A stretch of 46,045 bases of DNA, taken from Aliiruegeria lutimaris. GTDB taxonomy: Bacteria > Pseudomonadota > Alphaproteobacteria > Rhodobacterales > Rhodobacteraceae. Location of the stretch: NCBI RefSeq assembly GCF_900099935.1, contig NZ_FNEK01000037.1, positions 1 to 46,045 on the forward strand. Direction: 5' to 3'. A model generated the notes under the pieces. That model was given only the letters and a program-made list of their open reading frames with translations. It did no database searches and was not told where the DNA came from. Each line of letters starts with the position of its first letter. Position 1 is the first letter of the stretch. A program made the position numbers and the translations under genes. This document shows positions 16,850 to 25,485 of this stretch, one piece after another.

Positions 16850-18847
16850 CTACTCGCTGCCCTTGGGACCCTCGTCTTCGCCCGAGAAGCCGATTGCCTT
16901 GAGCAGCCTGTCCAGATCCGAGCGCTCGTCCCGGTCGATACGGGCACCGTTCTCGGCAATGTCAAAATCGGCCCTGTCGCCGTCGCTGTTATTCGTAGCC
17001 ATCTCACGCGCCCTAGCCGAAAGCGACAGGCGGCGATCAATCCACTCCTCGGGTGCGTCCGCGAACCCGGCGACAGCCTCGTCGACCTCTCGCCGGGTGC
17101 CGCGCAGGGCGGCAAGCTTGGCGATCTCTTCGCCAAGGCACAGGCGGGCCAGTTCGGCATCCCCGGGTTTTCGCAACGACGGAGCCAAGGACACATGGCG
17201 CTCCCCCCGCAACCTTTCAAGGGTGCCGGGATCCAGCGTCTCGGCGATCCGCGTTTCGATCTGGGTCGCCGTGTCCTCCGGGCCACAGCCGAGCAGGACG
17301 GCGGCAAGCGCCGAGTGGCCCTCGCCGTCGAAATGCATTTCTTCCAGAACATGCGAATACTCATCGAGCAGCGCGGGCGTCGCGATCAGCGTCGCCAGGA
17401 TGACGGCTTCGCGCCGCACCAGCGCGGTGTTCTCGTCGGTGCCGACAAGAACGGAACTGCGCGTGCCCTGCATCGGCGAGGCGGCCGGCTTGATCTTGCG
17501 CCCGCCGGGTTGCCAAGGCCGCTCGGGCCGGGATTGGCCAGCGGTCGGGGCACCGTTGCCAAAGCCGAAAAGCTCTGCCCTGAGCCGCCGCATCTCCTCG
17601 GCATAGTGGTTCCGGATCCCCGGATCCCTGATCAACTTGATGAGCGCGCGGAGTTGCTTGTCGAGCGCGGCGCGGCGTTCGGGGCTGTCGAGCACCTTGC
17701 CCTCGGTCTCCCGCCGCCAGAGCAGCGTGACCATCGGCACGGATGCATCGAGCAGCGCCTGCATTGCCTCCGCGCCCTTCGCCTTGAGCAGGTCGTCGGG
17801 GTCCTGCCCTTCGGGCAGCAGGCAGAAGCGCAGCGACTGGCCCGCCTCCAGAAGTGGCAGCGCCACGTCGATCAGGCGCATCGCCGCGCGCAGACCGGCA
17901 GTGTCGCCATCGAGCGCGATCACCGGTTCAGGATCGATCCGCCACATCAGCCGCAACTGGTCCTCGGTAATCGCGGTGCCGAGCCCGGCCACCGTGGCGC
18001 CGAAACCGGCCTCGCTGAGCGCGATCACGTCCATGTAGCCCTCGGCCACGATCAGCGGCGCGCCCTTGCCGGCGGCCTCCCGCGCGGGGCCGTGATTGTA
18101 AAGGCTGCGCCCCTTGTCAAAGAGCGCCGTCTCGGGAGAGTTCAGGTATTTGGCATTGTCGGACGGGTCCATCGCGCGCCCGCCAAAGGCGACGGCGCGG
18201 CCGCGCGCATCGCGGATTGGGAACATGATCCGGTTACGGAAGGTGTCATAGGGCTCGCGCCCCTTGTCCGACGGTTTGGCCAGCCCGCAACCAAGGATCA
18301 GGTCGGCCGCGATCCCCTTGGCAGTCAGGTGGTTCCAGAGGTTCTGCCAGCCCGGGGGAGCGAAACCGATCTCCCAGCGTTCCAGCGCCTGGAGCGATAG
18401 CCCCCGCTTGCCGGTCAGGTAGCTGCGCGCCTCGCTGGCTGCGCCTGTCTGAAGCTGCAGACGAAAGAACTTCACCGCCTCTTCCATGACTTGCGCGAGC
18501 TGCGTGCGCCTGTCGGCTTTTTCCTGCGCCTTCGGGTCACGGGCCGGCATCTGCATGCCCGCTTCCTGGGCGAGGATTTCGAGGGCCTCCATGAAGGAGA
18601 CATTTTCCGTTTCCTGGACGAATTTTATCGCGTCGCCCTTCTCGTGACATCCGAAGCAGTAATAATAGCCCTTGCGGTCATCCACGTGGAAAGAGGCGGT
18701 CTTTTCCTGGTGGAATGGGCACGGAGCCCAGAGATCGCCCTTCGCCTGGTTGGACTTGCGCGCGTCCCACATGACCTTTCGACCCACGACCTGCGCAAGC
18801 GAGGTGCGGGAGCGAAGCTCGTCAAGGAATCCGGGTGCCAGGGACAT
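16850..18847 (-). CDS. dnaG: DNA primase
   Basis: Synthesises RNA primers for replication forks together with DnaB. The 665-residue protein has the CHC2 zinc finger (CPFHQEKTASF then YYCFGCHEKGD, residues about 40-65). A catalytic core follows with TOPRIM acidic motifs (VAEGYMDVIAL and ALDGDTAGLRA), and then a C-terminal DnaB-interacting region. I start at ATG 18847 because MSLAPGFLDELRSRTSLAQVV is the family N-terminus; an in-frame TTG at 18877 is possible. Neither has a good ribosome binding site, which is unusual for this window. It precedes rpoD by 126 bp. Confidence 0.96.
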   Translation of the reverse strand: MSLAPGFLDELRSRTSLAQVVGRKVMWDARKSNQAKGDLWAPCPFHQEKTASFHVDDRKGYYYCFGCHEKGDAIKFVQETENVSFMEALEILAQEAGMQMPARDPKAQEKADRRTQLAQVMEEAVKFFRLQLQTGAASEARSYLTGKRGLSLQALERWEIGFAPPGWQNLWNHLTAKGIAADLILGCGLAKPSDKGREPYDTFRNRIMFPIRDARGRAVAFGGRAMDPSDNAKYLNSPETALFDKGRSLYNHGPAREAAGKGAPLIVAEGYMDVIALSEAGFGATVAGLGTAITEDQLRLMWRIDPEPVIALDGDTAGLRAAMRLIDVALPLLEAGQSLRFCLLPEGQDPDDLLKAKGAEAMQALLDASVPMVTLLWRRETEGKVLDSPERRAALDKQLRALIKLIRDPGIRNHYAEEMRRLRAELFGFGNGAPTAGQSRPERPWQPGGRKIKPAASPMQGTRSSVLVGTDENTALVRREAVILATLIATPALLDEYSHVLEEMHFDGEGHSALAAVLLGCGPEDTATQIETRIAETLDPGTLERLRGERHVSLAPSLRKPGDAELARLCLGEEIAKLAALRGTRREVDEAVAGFADAPEEWIDRRLSLSARAREMATNNSDGDRADFDIAENGARIDRDERSDLDRLLKAIGFSGEDEGPKGSE

Positions 18848-18944
18848 TAGGGGAATATCGCCCCGGCGCGGAGGCAAGTCCAGATGTCCCGGTTAGAGGT
18901 CGTGCCTTTTCTGTGGACAAGGTGAATGACGACCCGCCGAAGGA

Positions 18945-19010
18945 GGGGGCGCTGCCCCCGTGGTAGTGAGCGACGACTCCCCCGGGATATTTTCGGGAAA
19001 GAGGAAGACG
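18945..19010. repeat. Intergenic G-hairpin plus GGGATATTTT element
   Basis: GGGGGC-GCT-GCCCCC (18945-18959) is followed by CCCCCGGGATATTTTCGGGAAAGAGGAAG. It is the second occurrence in this window of the hairpin/GGATATTTT combination seen behind phaC. It lies between the start of dnaG and the 3' end of soxG, so on the minus strand it could terminate the sarcosine oxidase transcript. Confidence 0.5.
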
Positions 19011-19117
19011 AGCAGGAAAAGAAGTTGGTTGCACGTTCGGAGGGCAGAAAGCCGGCCGTAGGCCGACGCCGCGCAGCGGCGCCACCGCCGCACGGCCTCT
19101 GGCCGGCGCCCCCCCAC

Positions 19118-19678
19118 TCAAGCGTGTGCTGTTGGTATCTTCTCTCGCGCAGCCGTGGAACGCATCGCGGTCTCGATCTCGTGCCTGACGGTTTCGCTCA
19201 TTGAGCGCATGACGAAGATTTCGAAACCGTTCTCGATGGCGACGAGGAGCACAGGCACATGACCCAGCAGGCTCCGCGCCGTTCGTCCCCGCGGGAAATG
19301 CGAGGGTCTGAGGTCAAGCGGCGTCAGGCGCGCCAGGACCTGCGCCGCACTGGCCCCGCCGAGACGCATCGCGGCCCAGCCGTCGGTCTGATCGACGACG
19401 GCGGCGCATTTCTCGATTGCTGCGGACGGGTGCGGACCGATCAGCAGCGCCTGCGCCCGGCCCGACCACAGGATCCGCCCGGCCGTGCTCTCACGGCTTT
19501 CGCCCGGACCGGGAAAACTCATTGAACAAGCCGATTGCAGGGCGTGGGAGAGAGCGGTTTCTTCCCCCGGATAGGGTGCGACCCAGGTGACGCGGCCAAG
19601 CGCGACCGTGCTCAATTGCAGATTTCCGTGGCGCAGCTCCTGCCCGTCGAGCGCCCTTTGCGGTGTCAGAACGGTCAT
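19118..19678 (-). CDS. soxG: Sarcosine oxidase gamma subunit
   Basis: Small subunit of the heterotetrameric sarcosine oxidase, which demethylates sarcosine to glycine using tetrahydrofolate and oxygen. The 186-residue protein matches the SoxG family (SSTVALGRVTWVAPYPGE-like N-terminal region, then RLGGASAAQVLARLTPLDLRPSHFP). SoxG is structurally related to the T-protein fold. Its start overlaps the soxA stop as ATGA, so it is translationally coupled and is the last gene of the operon. No signal peptide. Confidence 0.9.
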   Translation of the reverse strand: MTVLTPQRALDGQELRHGNLQLSTVALGRVTWVAPYPGEETALSHALQSACSMSFPGPGESRESTAGRILWSGRAQALLIGPHPSAAIEKCAAVVDQTDGWAAMRLGGASAAQVLARLTPLDLRPSHFPRGRTARSLLGHVPVLLVAIENGFEIFVMRSMSETVRHEIETAMRSTAAREKIPTAHA

Positions 19679-22602
19679 CGCATGCGCCCTCCTTCGGGAT
19701 CGAAAAAGACCGGATCGCAGACATCGCAGGCCACATCCACGCCGCGCAGGTGATCAACCAGCCGAAGCCTCTCGCCGTGCCGGGCACGGCCCTGGCGCAG
19801 GAAACCGAGCGCGATATGCCGCTCAAGGGTGGGAGACCAGGCCGAAGAGGTCACGTAGCCTTGGTCATTGATGCGCTCTGGGGCGGCATCCGGCGCGAAG
19901 AGATGCGCCCCCGCCGGCAGGCCGATCTCGCGGGAACGGGAGATCAGCCCGACAAGTTGCTCGCGGCCTTCGTCGCACAGACCCGGCCGCTCCGACGCGG
20001 ACCTGCCGATGAAATCCTTCTTGCGCGACAGCATTTTCTGCAACCCGAGATCGAAGGCCGTCGTCCGCCCGTGCATCTCGGCATGGGTCAACAAGCCTTT
20101 CTCGATCCGCAGCACGTTGAGCGCCTCCATCCCGTAGGGTCCGCCGCCGAAGCCTTCCGCCTGTGCCAGCAGCAGGCGCCAGAGGCTCGCCCCCACTCGT
20201 GTCGGCACTGCCAGTTCGAAAGCCATCTCGCCCGAGAAGGAGATCCGGAACAGCCGTGCCTCAACGCCCCCCACCCGAACCGCACCGCAGGCCATGAAGG
20301 GGAACTGCTCCGGGCGCAGCGGGTTGTCGAGAACCGTGTTCAATACCTCCAGCGCGCGAGGACCGGCGATGGCAAACTGCGCCCAACTGTCCGTGGTGGA
20401 GGTGAAGCGCAGTCTCGCCCGCGGCAGGAAGCATTGCTGCACCATCTCCAGATGCGCCATCACCTGCCCGGCGGCCGCGGTGGTGGTGGTCATCACCCAA
20501 TGGTTTTCCGACAGCCGCGCCGTCGTGCCATCATCCATTACGTGGCCGTCTTCGCGCAGCGTGATCCCGTAGCGCACGCGGCCGGGTTTCAGTCGTGAAA
20601 AACCGTTGGCGTAGACGAAATCGAGAAACAGGCCCACATCCGGCCCCTGAAGCTCGATCTTGCCAAGGGTGGAGACATCGCAGATGCCCACGGCGCTGCG
20701 CACCATCCGCACCTCGCGATCACAGCTTTCGCGCCATGTCGTCTCGCCCGGCGCGGGAAAATAGCTGGGCCGATACCACAGCCCGGCCTCGATCATCGGC
20801 GCGCCGCGGGCAAGGCAGGCGGCATGGGACGGCGTGAAACGTTCCGGCGCGAAACCCTTGCCCTGCGCACCGGCCCCCAAGGCGCCAATGGGCAGCGGCG
20901 CGTAGGGTGGGCGGTAGATTGTCGTGCCGGTGGCCGCGATTGAGCGCCCCGTCGCATCGGCCAGGATCGCGAGCGCGTTGACGTTGGAGCTCTTGCCCTG
21001 GTCCGGTGCCATCCCCTGCGTCGTGTAGCGCTTCATGTATTCGACGCTGTCATAGCCCTCTTGCGCCGCGCCCTTCACATCCTTGGCTGTGACGTCGTTC
21101 TGGAAATCGAGCCAGGCGCGCGCCCTACCCTCCACCAACCAGAGCGTCTTGCCGGATCCCGCCTGGTTCTCGGCTTCCGGCAGCAACCAATCCGGGGCTG
21201 CGACCCCGAGTGTTGCAAGCGCCTCGCCCGCCGCGCGCTTGCCTTCGGAAAGGCAGCCAGAGGTATCGAAGACGCCATTGGCCGCACCTGCCGCGAACAG
21301 GCCGGGCACCGCGCCCGGACGGGGCACGAAAGCCTCGATCGTTTCGTCCCAACGGGGGCGTCCGTCCATGTGGCAACTCAGATGGAGCGACGGGTTCCAG
21401 CCGCCGGAGATGGCCAGCACATCGGCGGCGAGGGACGTGGTGCCGCTTGCGGACTGGACCTGCACCTGCCGCAGCCCGTGCCGCCCGCGCGTTCCGACGA
21501 CGCGCGCCTCCGAGAATACCGGATAGTCCCCTTTGGGAAGTTCCGAACGCGGGTCGATGACGCCGGCGATCTCCATCCCGGCTTCCTGCAAGTCCCGCGC
21601 GGTACGGTGGGCATCGTCGTTGCAGGCAAAGAGCGCCGCCTTTCGACCCGGCGACACGCCGTAGCGATTGACGTAGGATCGCAGCGCCCCCGCCATCATG
21701 ATCCCGGGCCGGTCGTTATCCGGGAAGGCGATGGGGCGCTCGATGGCGCCGGCCGCGAGCACGGCGGCCCGGGTCGCGATCCGCCAGAAACAATCCAGCG
21801 GCAGGTCCTTCGACCGCGCGCCGAGATGTTCCGACACCCGCTCATGCGCGGCGTAGACACCTCCATCATAGGCGCCGGCAACGGTCGTGCGCGACATGAT
21901 CCGGACGTTGTCCATCTGCGCGAGGCGCGCGAGTGTCGCCGCGACCCAGTCGGCCGCGGGTTTGCCGCCGACACGCTCCTGCTCCGTCAGTAACCGTCCG
22001 CCGGGTTCGCTGCTTTCATCGGCCAGGATCACGTCCACGCCAGCCTCGCCTGCCACGAGCGCCGCCATCAGCCCGGCCGGACCGGCCCCGATCACCAGCA
22101 GGTCGCAATGGGCAAAGGCCTTTTCGTGCCGCGCCGGGTCCGGGTCTGTCGTCAGCCGCCCCGGCCCTGCCGCGTGGCGGATGGCCGGCTCGTAGAGCCG
22201 CTCCCAGAAGCTCCGGGGCCACATGAATGTCTTGTAGTAGAATCCCGCGCCGAGGAAGGGCGCAAGGAGGTCATTGCACGCGAGCAGGTCCGCCGAGAGG
22301 CTGGGCCAGCGGTTCTGGCTATGCGCTTCCAGCCCTTCGTGCAATTCCTGAACGGTGGCGCGGACATTGGGTACCATGGCCGCGCCGGAGCCGATCTCCA
22401 TCAGGGCGTTCGGCTCCTCGGAACCAGCGGTCATCACCCCGCGCGGGCGATGATATTTGAACGAGCGCCCCATGAGCCGGATGTCATTGGCCAGCAGCGC
22501 CGAGGCGAGCGTATCGCCCGGATGCCCCGTCAGCAGCTTTCCGTCGAAGGAGAAGGGCAGCGAAACGGACCGGTCGATCCGCCCGCGACTGGCGAGCCTC
22601 AT
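19675..22602 (-). CDS. soxA: Sarcosine oxidase alpha subunit
   Basis: Large subunit of about 975 residues that binds NAD+ and folate. At the N-terminus lies a ferredoxin-like fold segment (FDGKLLTGHPGDTLASALLAN). The dinucleotide-binding domain (LLVIGAGPAGLMAALVAGEAG) follows, and a large C-terminal GcvT-like aminomethyltransferase domain contains EKGLLTHAEMHGRTTAFDLG. The open frame extends about 84 codons upstream in low-quality sequence; ATG 22602 overlaps the soxD stop (ATGA) and gives the family N-terminus. Sarcosine oxidase typically works in glycine betaine, choline or creatine breakdown, common in marine roseobacters. Confidence 0.96.
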   Translation of the reverse strand: MRLASRGRIDRSVSLPFSFDGKLLTGHPGDTLASALLANDIRLMGRSFKYHRPRGVMTAGSEEPNALMEIGSGAAMVPNVRATVQELHEGLEAHSQNRWPSLSADLLACNDLLAPFLGAGFYYKTFMWPRSFWERLYEPAIRHAAGPGRLTTDPDPARHEKAFAHCDLLVIGAGPAGLMAALVAGEAGVDVILADESSEPGGRLLTEQERVGGKPAADWVAATLARLAQMDNVRIMSRTTVAGAYDGGVYAAHERVSEHLGARSKDLPLDCFWRIATRAAVLAAGAIERPIAFPDNDRPGIMMAGALRSYVNRYGVSPGRKAALFACNDDAHRTARDLQEAGMEIAGVIDPRSELPKGDYPVFSEARVVGTRGRHGLRQVQVQSASGTTSLAADVLAISGGWNPSLHLSCHMDGRPRWDETIEAFVPRPGAVPGLFAAGAANGVFDTSGCLSEGKRAAGEALATLGVAAPDWLLPEAENQAGSGKTLWLVEGRARAWLDFQNDVTAKDVKGAAQEGYDSVEYMKRYTTQGMAPDQGKSSNVNALAILADATGRSIAATGTTIYRPPYAPLPIGALGAGAQGKGFAPERFTPSHAACLARGAPMIEAGLWYRPSYFPAPGETTWRESCDREVRMVRSAVGICDVSTLGKIELQGPDVGLFLDFVYANGFSRLKPGRVRYGITLREDGHVMDDGTTARLSENHWVMTTTTAAAGQVMAHLEMVQQCFLPRARLRFTSTTDSWAQFAIAGPRALEVLNTVLDNPLRPEQFPFMACGAVRVGGVEARLFRISFSGEMAFELAVPTRVGASLWRLLLAQAEGFGGGPYGMEALNVLRIEKGLLTHAEMHGRTTAFDLGLQKMLSRKKDFIGRSASERPGLCDEGREQLVGLISRSREIGLPAGAHLFAPDAAPERINDQGYVTSSAWSPTLERHIALGFLRQGRARHGERLRLVDHLRGVDVACDVCDPVFFDPEGGRMR

Positions 22603-22865
22603 GCCCCGGCCTCCTCTTCGGCCAGACGCGCCCCGCTCACCTCGTGGGTGAGCGTGTTGCGCTCCACCACGAGCCATGCCCCGCAGCCCGAACCATGCCA
22701 CCAGAGTTCGCGCGTAGGTCCTGCCGGGTTGTCGCGCAGGTGGAGGTAATCGTTCCATGCGTCCAGCCCGGCGCCTACGTCGGGGCGATGCAAGGTGACC
22801 GCCGCCCCTTTCGGCGTGAATTCCCGCAGATCGCGCGCACCACAGAGCGGACAAGGTATCAACAT
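22599..22865 (-). CDS. soxD: Sarcosine oxidase delta subunit
   Basis: Zinc-binding small subunit of 88 residues. Cys5 and Cys8 of MLIPCPLCGARDLREF and further cysteine in HGSGCGAWLVVERNT are the expected zinc ligands, and YLHLRDNPAGPTRELWWH is the typical core. It overlaps soxA by four bases and lies four bases behind the exported unknown protein, so it is part of one tightly coupled operon. Confidence 0.95.
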   Translation of the reverse strand: MLIPCPLCGARDLREFTPKGAAVTLHRPDVGAGLDAWNDYLHLRDNPAGPTRELWWHGSGCGAWLVVERNTLTHEVSGARLAEEEAGA

Positions 22866-22869
22866 GCGC

Positions 22870-23415
22870 TCACCATTTGTTCATGCATACGTTCTGATCG
22901 ACCCGGTTCAGCCGGAAGAGAACGTTGTCATTGCCCTCGGCGGTCAGTTCGGCCGGCGGTTGGTCGCTCGACCAGTCCGGTTCCTCCAAGACGATTCCGG
23001 TGGTTCGCAAGGTCAGTCCGGATGCCTGCCTCTTGACGATTTCCATCGCTCCGCCATCGCCTTCGATCACACACCGGGTACCGGCCGGTTCCAACATTTC
23101 CGCGCCCGCGACAGCCGACAGGCAGCGCAGCGGCTGCCCATATTCGACACCGGGCTCGAAATTCCTGCCGCCAATTCCCTGATCGGCAAACCGCACCCAG
23201 ACATTCATCCAATGATGCCAGTCGGCAGCCTCGGTGGGATCCTGGACCAGTGCGACCGTAATGCGGCGCACGGATTGGGCCGGATGGCGGAGCAGGTGAT
23301 CGTCGCTGTAGAGGCGGTCGTAGCACTCGACAACGGAACCATCGGCAAGGCCCGCGGAAGACGCAAACAGCACTGCGCAGAACGCCCCGGCGCTAGTGGA
23401 GATTGTGCTGGGCAC
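22870..23415 (-). CDS. Exported protein of unknown function inside the sox operon
   Basis: Predicted secreted protein of 181 residues with a signal peptide (AGAFCAVLFASSAGLADG, cleavage near residue 24). I do not recognise the family. It has four cysteines after the signal (ECYDRL, RCLSA, RCVIE, NVCMNKW). It begins with GTG at 23415 inside the last 23 bases of soxB, and GAGGAGGGG lies five bases upstream, making translation coupling very likely. It ends four bases before soxD. The other sarcosine oxidase subunits are cytoplasmic, so an exported partner is unexpected. It might act in substrate capture or respond to the peroxide or formaldehyde produced, but that is speculation. Confidence 0.75.
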   Translation of the reverse strand: MPSTISTSAGAFCAVLFASSAGLADGSVVECYDRLYSDDHLLRHPAQSVRRITVALVQDPTEAADWHHWMNVWVRFADQGIGGRNFEPGVEYGQPLRCLSAVAGAEMLEPAGTRCVIEGDGGAMEIVKRQASGLTLRTTGIVLEEPDWSSDQPPAELTAEGNDNVLFRLNRVDQNVCMNKW

Positions 23416-24646
23416 CAGTCCCCTCCTCGTCCATCAATCCGAATCCGGTTTCAAACCGGCTCAGCTTGTAGCGGGCGGCGGCGTCATGCGGCCGGTCCGT
23501 CGCCATCAGATGCGCAAAGCAATTGCCGGAGCCCGGGACGGCCTTGAAACCGCCATAGCACCAGCCGCAATTGAGGTAGAGGCCGCGAATACCGGTGCGG
23601 TCGATGATCGGCGAGCCATCGGGCGACATGTCCATGATCCCGCCCCAACTGCGCAGCAGCCGCGCCTTGCCGAGCATCGGCATCAGCGTCATGCCCGCTT
23701 CCATAACGTGCTCCACCATCGGCAGGTTCCCCCGGCTGGCATAGGAGGGGTAGAAATCGAGATCGCCGCCAAAGACCAGCCCGCCCTTGTCCGACTGGCT
23801 GATATAGAAATGCCCCATCCCATAGGTGACGACATGATCGATCACAGGCTTCAGCCCCTCGGTGACGAAGGCCTGCAGCACGTGGCTCTCGATCGGCAGG
23901 CGCATCCCCGCCATTGCCGCCACGCGACTGGAATTGCCCGCGACAACGATTCCGATCTTCTTGGCACGAATGGCACCGCGCGTGGTCTGAACGCCAGTGA
24001 CATGGCCGTTCTGGATGTCGATTCCGGTCACCTCGCAATTGTCGATCAGGTCCACGCCACGCTGGTCCGCCCCCCGCGCGAAGCCCCAGGCGACTGCATC
24101 ATGCCGCGCCGTACCGCCGCGCGGGTGGTAGAGCCCGCCATAGATGGGAAAGCGCGTCTGGTCGAAATCGAGATAGGGCAGCATCTGCCGGCAATCGCCC
24201 CGGTCGAGCAGGATCGCATCGTCGCCCTGGTTGATCATCGCGTTGCCCCGGCGCGCGGCCGCGTCACGCTGGCCGTCGGAATGGAACAGGTTGATGACGC
24301 CGCGCTGCGAGTGCATCACGTTGAAATTCAGCTCCTGCTCCAACCCCTCCCAGAGCTTCAGCGAATGCGAGTAGAACTCGGAATTTCCCGGCAGCCCGTA
24401 ATTGGCGCGCACGATGGTCGTGTTGCGCCCGACATTGCCGCCGCCGAAATAGCCCCTTTCCAGAACGGCCACGTTGCTCTGCCCGTGCACGGCAGCCAGG
24501 TAGTAGGCGGTGGCAAGCCCGTGCCCGCCCCCCCCAATAATGATGATGTCGTAGGATGGCTTGGGATCGGGCTTGCGCCAGGCACGTTCCCAGCGCCGGT
24601 TCCCCGTCAGCCCCTGCTTCAGGATCTGCAGCGCGCTGTAGCGCAT
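23393..24646 (-). CDS. soxB: Sarcosine oxidase beta subunit
   Basis: FAD- and FMN-dependent catalytic subunit of 417 residues. The DAO-type FAD-binding motif is IIIIGGGGHGLATAYYL near residues 34-50. The segment HPRGGTARHDAVAW contains the histidine (about His182 here) expected from family knowledge to carry covalent FMN. FGGGNVGRNTTIVRANY is also typical. The frame is open upstream, but ATG 24646 has GGGAGGG just before it and gives the usual MRYSAL start. It is the first gene of the operon soxB-unknown-soxD-soxA-soxG. Confidence 0.96.
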   Translation of the reverse strand: MRYSALQILKQGLTGNRRWERAWRKPDPKPSYDIIIIGGGGHGLATAYYLAAVHGQSNVAVLERGYFGGGNVGRNTTIVRANYGLPGNSEFYSHSLKLWEGLEQELNFNVMHSQRGVINLFHSDGQRDAAARRGNAMINQGDDAILLDRGDCRQMLPYLDFDQTRFPIYGGLYHPRGGTARHDAVAWGFARGADQRGVDLIDNCEVTGIDIQNGHVTGVQTTRGAIRAKKIGIVVAGNSSRVAAMAGMRLPIESHVLQAFVTEGLKPVIDHVVTYGMGHFYISQSDKGGLVFGGDLDFYPSYASRGNLPMVEHVMEAGMTLMPMLGKARLLRSWGGIMDMSPDGSPIIDRTGIRGLYLNCGWCYGGFKAVPGSGNCFAHLMATDRPHDAAARYKLSRFETGFGLMDEEGTGAQHNLH

Positions 24647-24821
24647 CCCGGCCCTCCCTTTTGTTGCGTCCAGAAAAGCAACTCCGCCCCGGCAATGCAA
24701 TCTTCCTGCGCGACACGGCGCGTCCGGGCTGCGACACGTCCCGCCTCAGCCATGTCTCGCGGTTGCATGAATCGGCTACCTGCGAGAAACTGGCGCAAAT
24801 ACAAAAACACAGAGCAGTCCA

Positions 24822-25106
24822 ATGAAACCACTCTATCTCGCGACCACGATCGCCTTCTTGCTGTCGAGCCTGCCGGCCATGGCCGCGTCCCTCTCCGAGG
24901 TGGCGGGCGTCGCCGAAGACGACATGCTCAAGCTGCGATCGGGCCCGGGGCTGGGCTATCGCGTCGTGGTCGGGCTTCCCAACGGCACCATCGTGCGCAA
25001 TTACGGCTGCGACCGGGTTGGAGGAACACCCTGGTGCAAGGTTTCGCTCCGCGACGTGCGCCAACTCAAGGGATACGTGTCAGGGCACTACCTCAAAGAT
25101 CGCTGA
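24822..25106 (+). CDS. Small secreted SH3-domain protein
   Basis: Exported protein of 94 residues: a signal peptide (MKPLYLATTIAFLLSSLPAMA, cleavage near residue 21) and then a single bacterial SH3-type domain (MLKLRSGPGLGYRVVVGLPNGTIVRNYGC ... WCKVSLRDVRQLKGYVSGHYL). Such domains often bind peptidoglycan or other envelope partners. Two cysteines in the domain may form a disulphide. The ribosome binding site is weak. It is divergent from soxB and separated by 379 bp from the Tad-type cluster. Confidence 0.82.
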   Translation: MKPLYLATTIAFLLSSLPAMAASLSEVAGVAEDDMLKLRSGPGLGYRVVVGLPNGTIVRNYGCDRVGGTPWCKVSLRDVRQLKGYVSGHYLKDR

Positions 25107-25485
25107 GACTGGTCGCCCCCCCTGGCATCGTCAGGCTGCCAATGGGCCGATAGCCGGGCAAAACCTCCGATTTCAGGGGCGTCCCCACATTTCGGACATA
25201 TATCGCCAGATCGTCGCCATGGTTCGGCCGTTTTTCACGCGGTGATTCGGCCTCAATTCGGGCCGACTTGACGTGACCGGGAGACAATCCCGAAGGTCAT
25301 TTGCGATCGTCTTCAGCCAGGAAACCGCCCCGGGAGGCACACCAAAGCGCAACTAATTGATTCAAAACAGTATTTCAATTTTCATTAATCATTTAGGCAG
25401 GTTCTTCTAAAAGTCGCGCCAATTTTGTGGCAAAAAAAAGACCTGGGTAGGGGCGCCCATTTAGCCGGGGGGCAAGGGTGCCAAA
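25107..25485. other. Intergenic region with AT-rich tail before the Tad-type cluster
   Basis: No gene is recognised in these 379 bases. The last 130 bases are distinctly AT-rich against the GC-rich background (CAACTAATTGATTCAAAAC and following), as expected for the promoter of the first TadG-like gene, but I cannot assign -35/-10 boxes with confidence. Confidence 0.5.

Noticed and set aside
14390-18400. A 1336-codon plus-strand open frame across rpoD and dnaG
   Set aside because: It is the antisense shadow of two certain minus-strand genes. Composition (rich in Leu, Arg, Asp, His runs) is typical of antisense frames in GC-rich DNA, and it has no homology I recognise.
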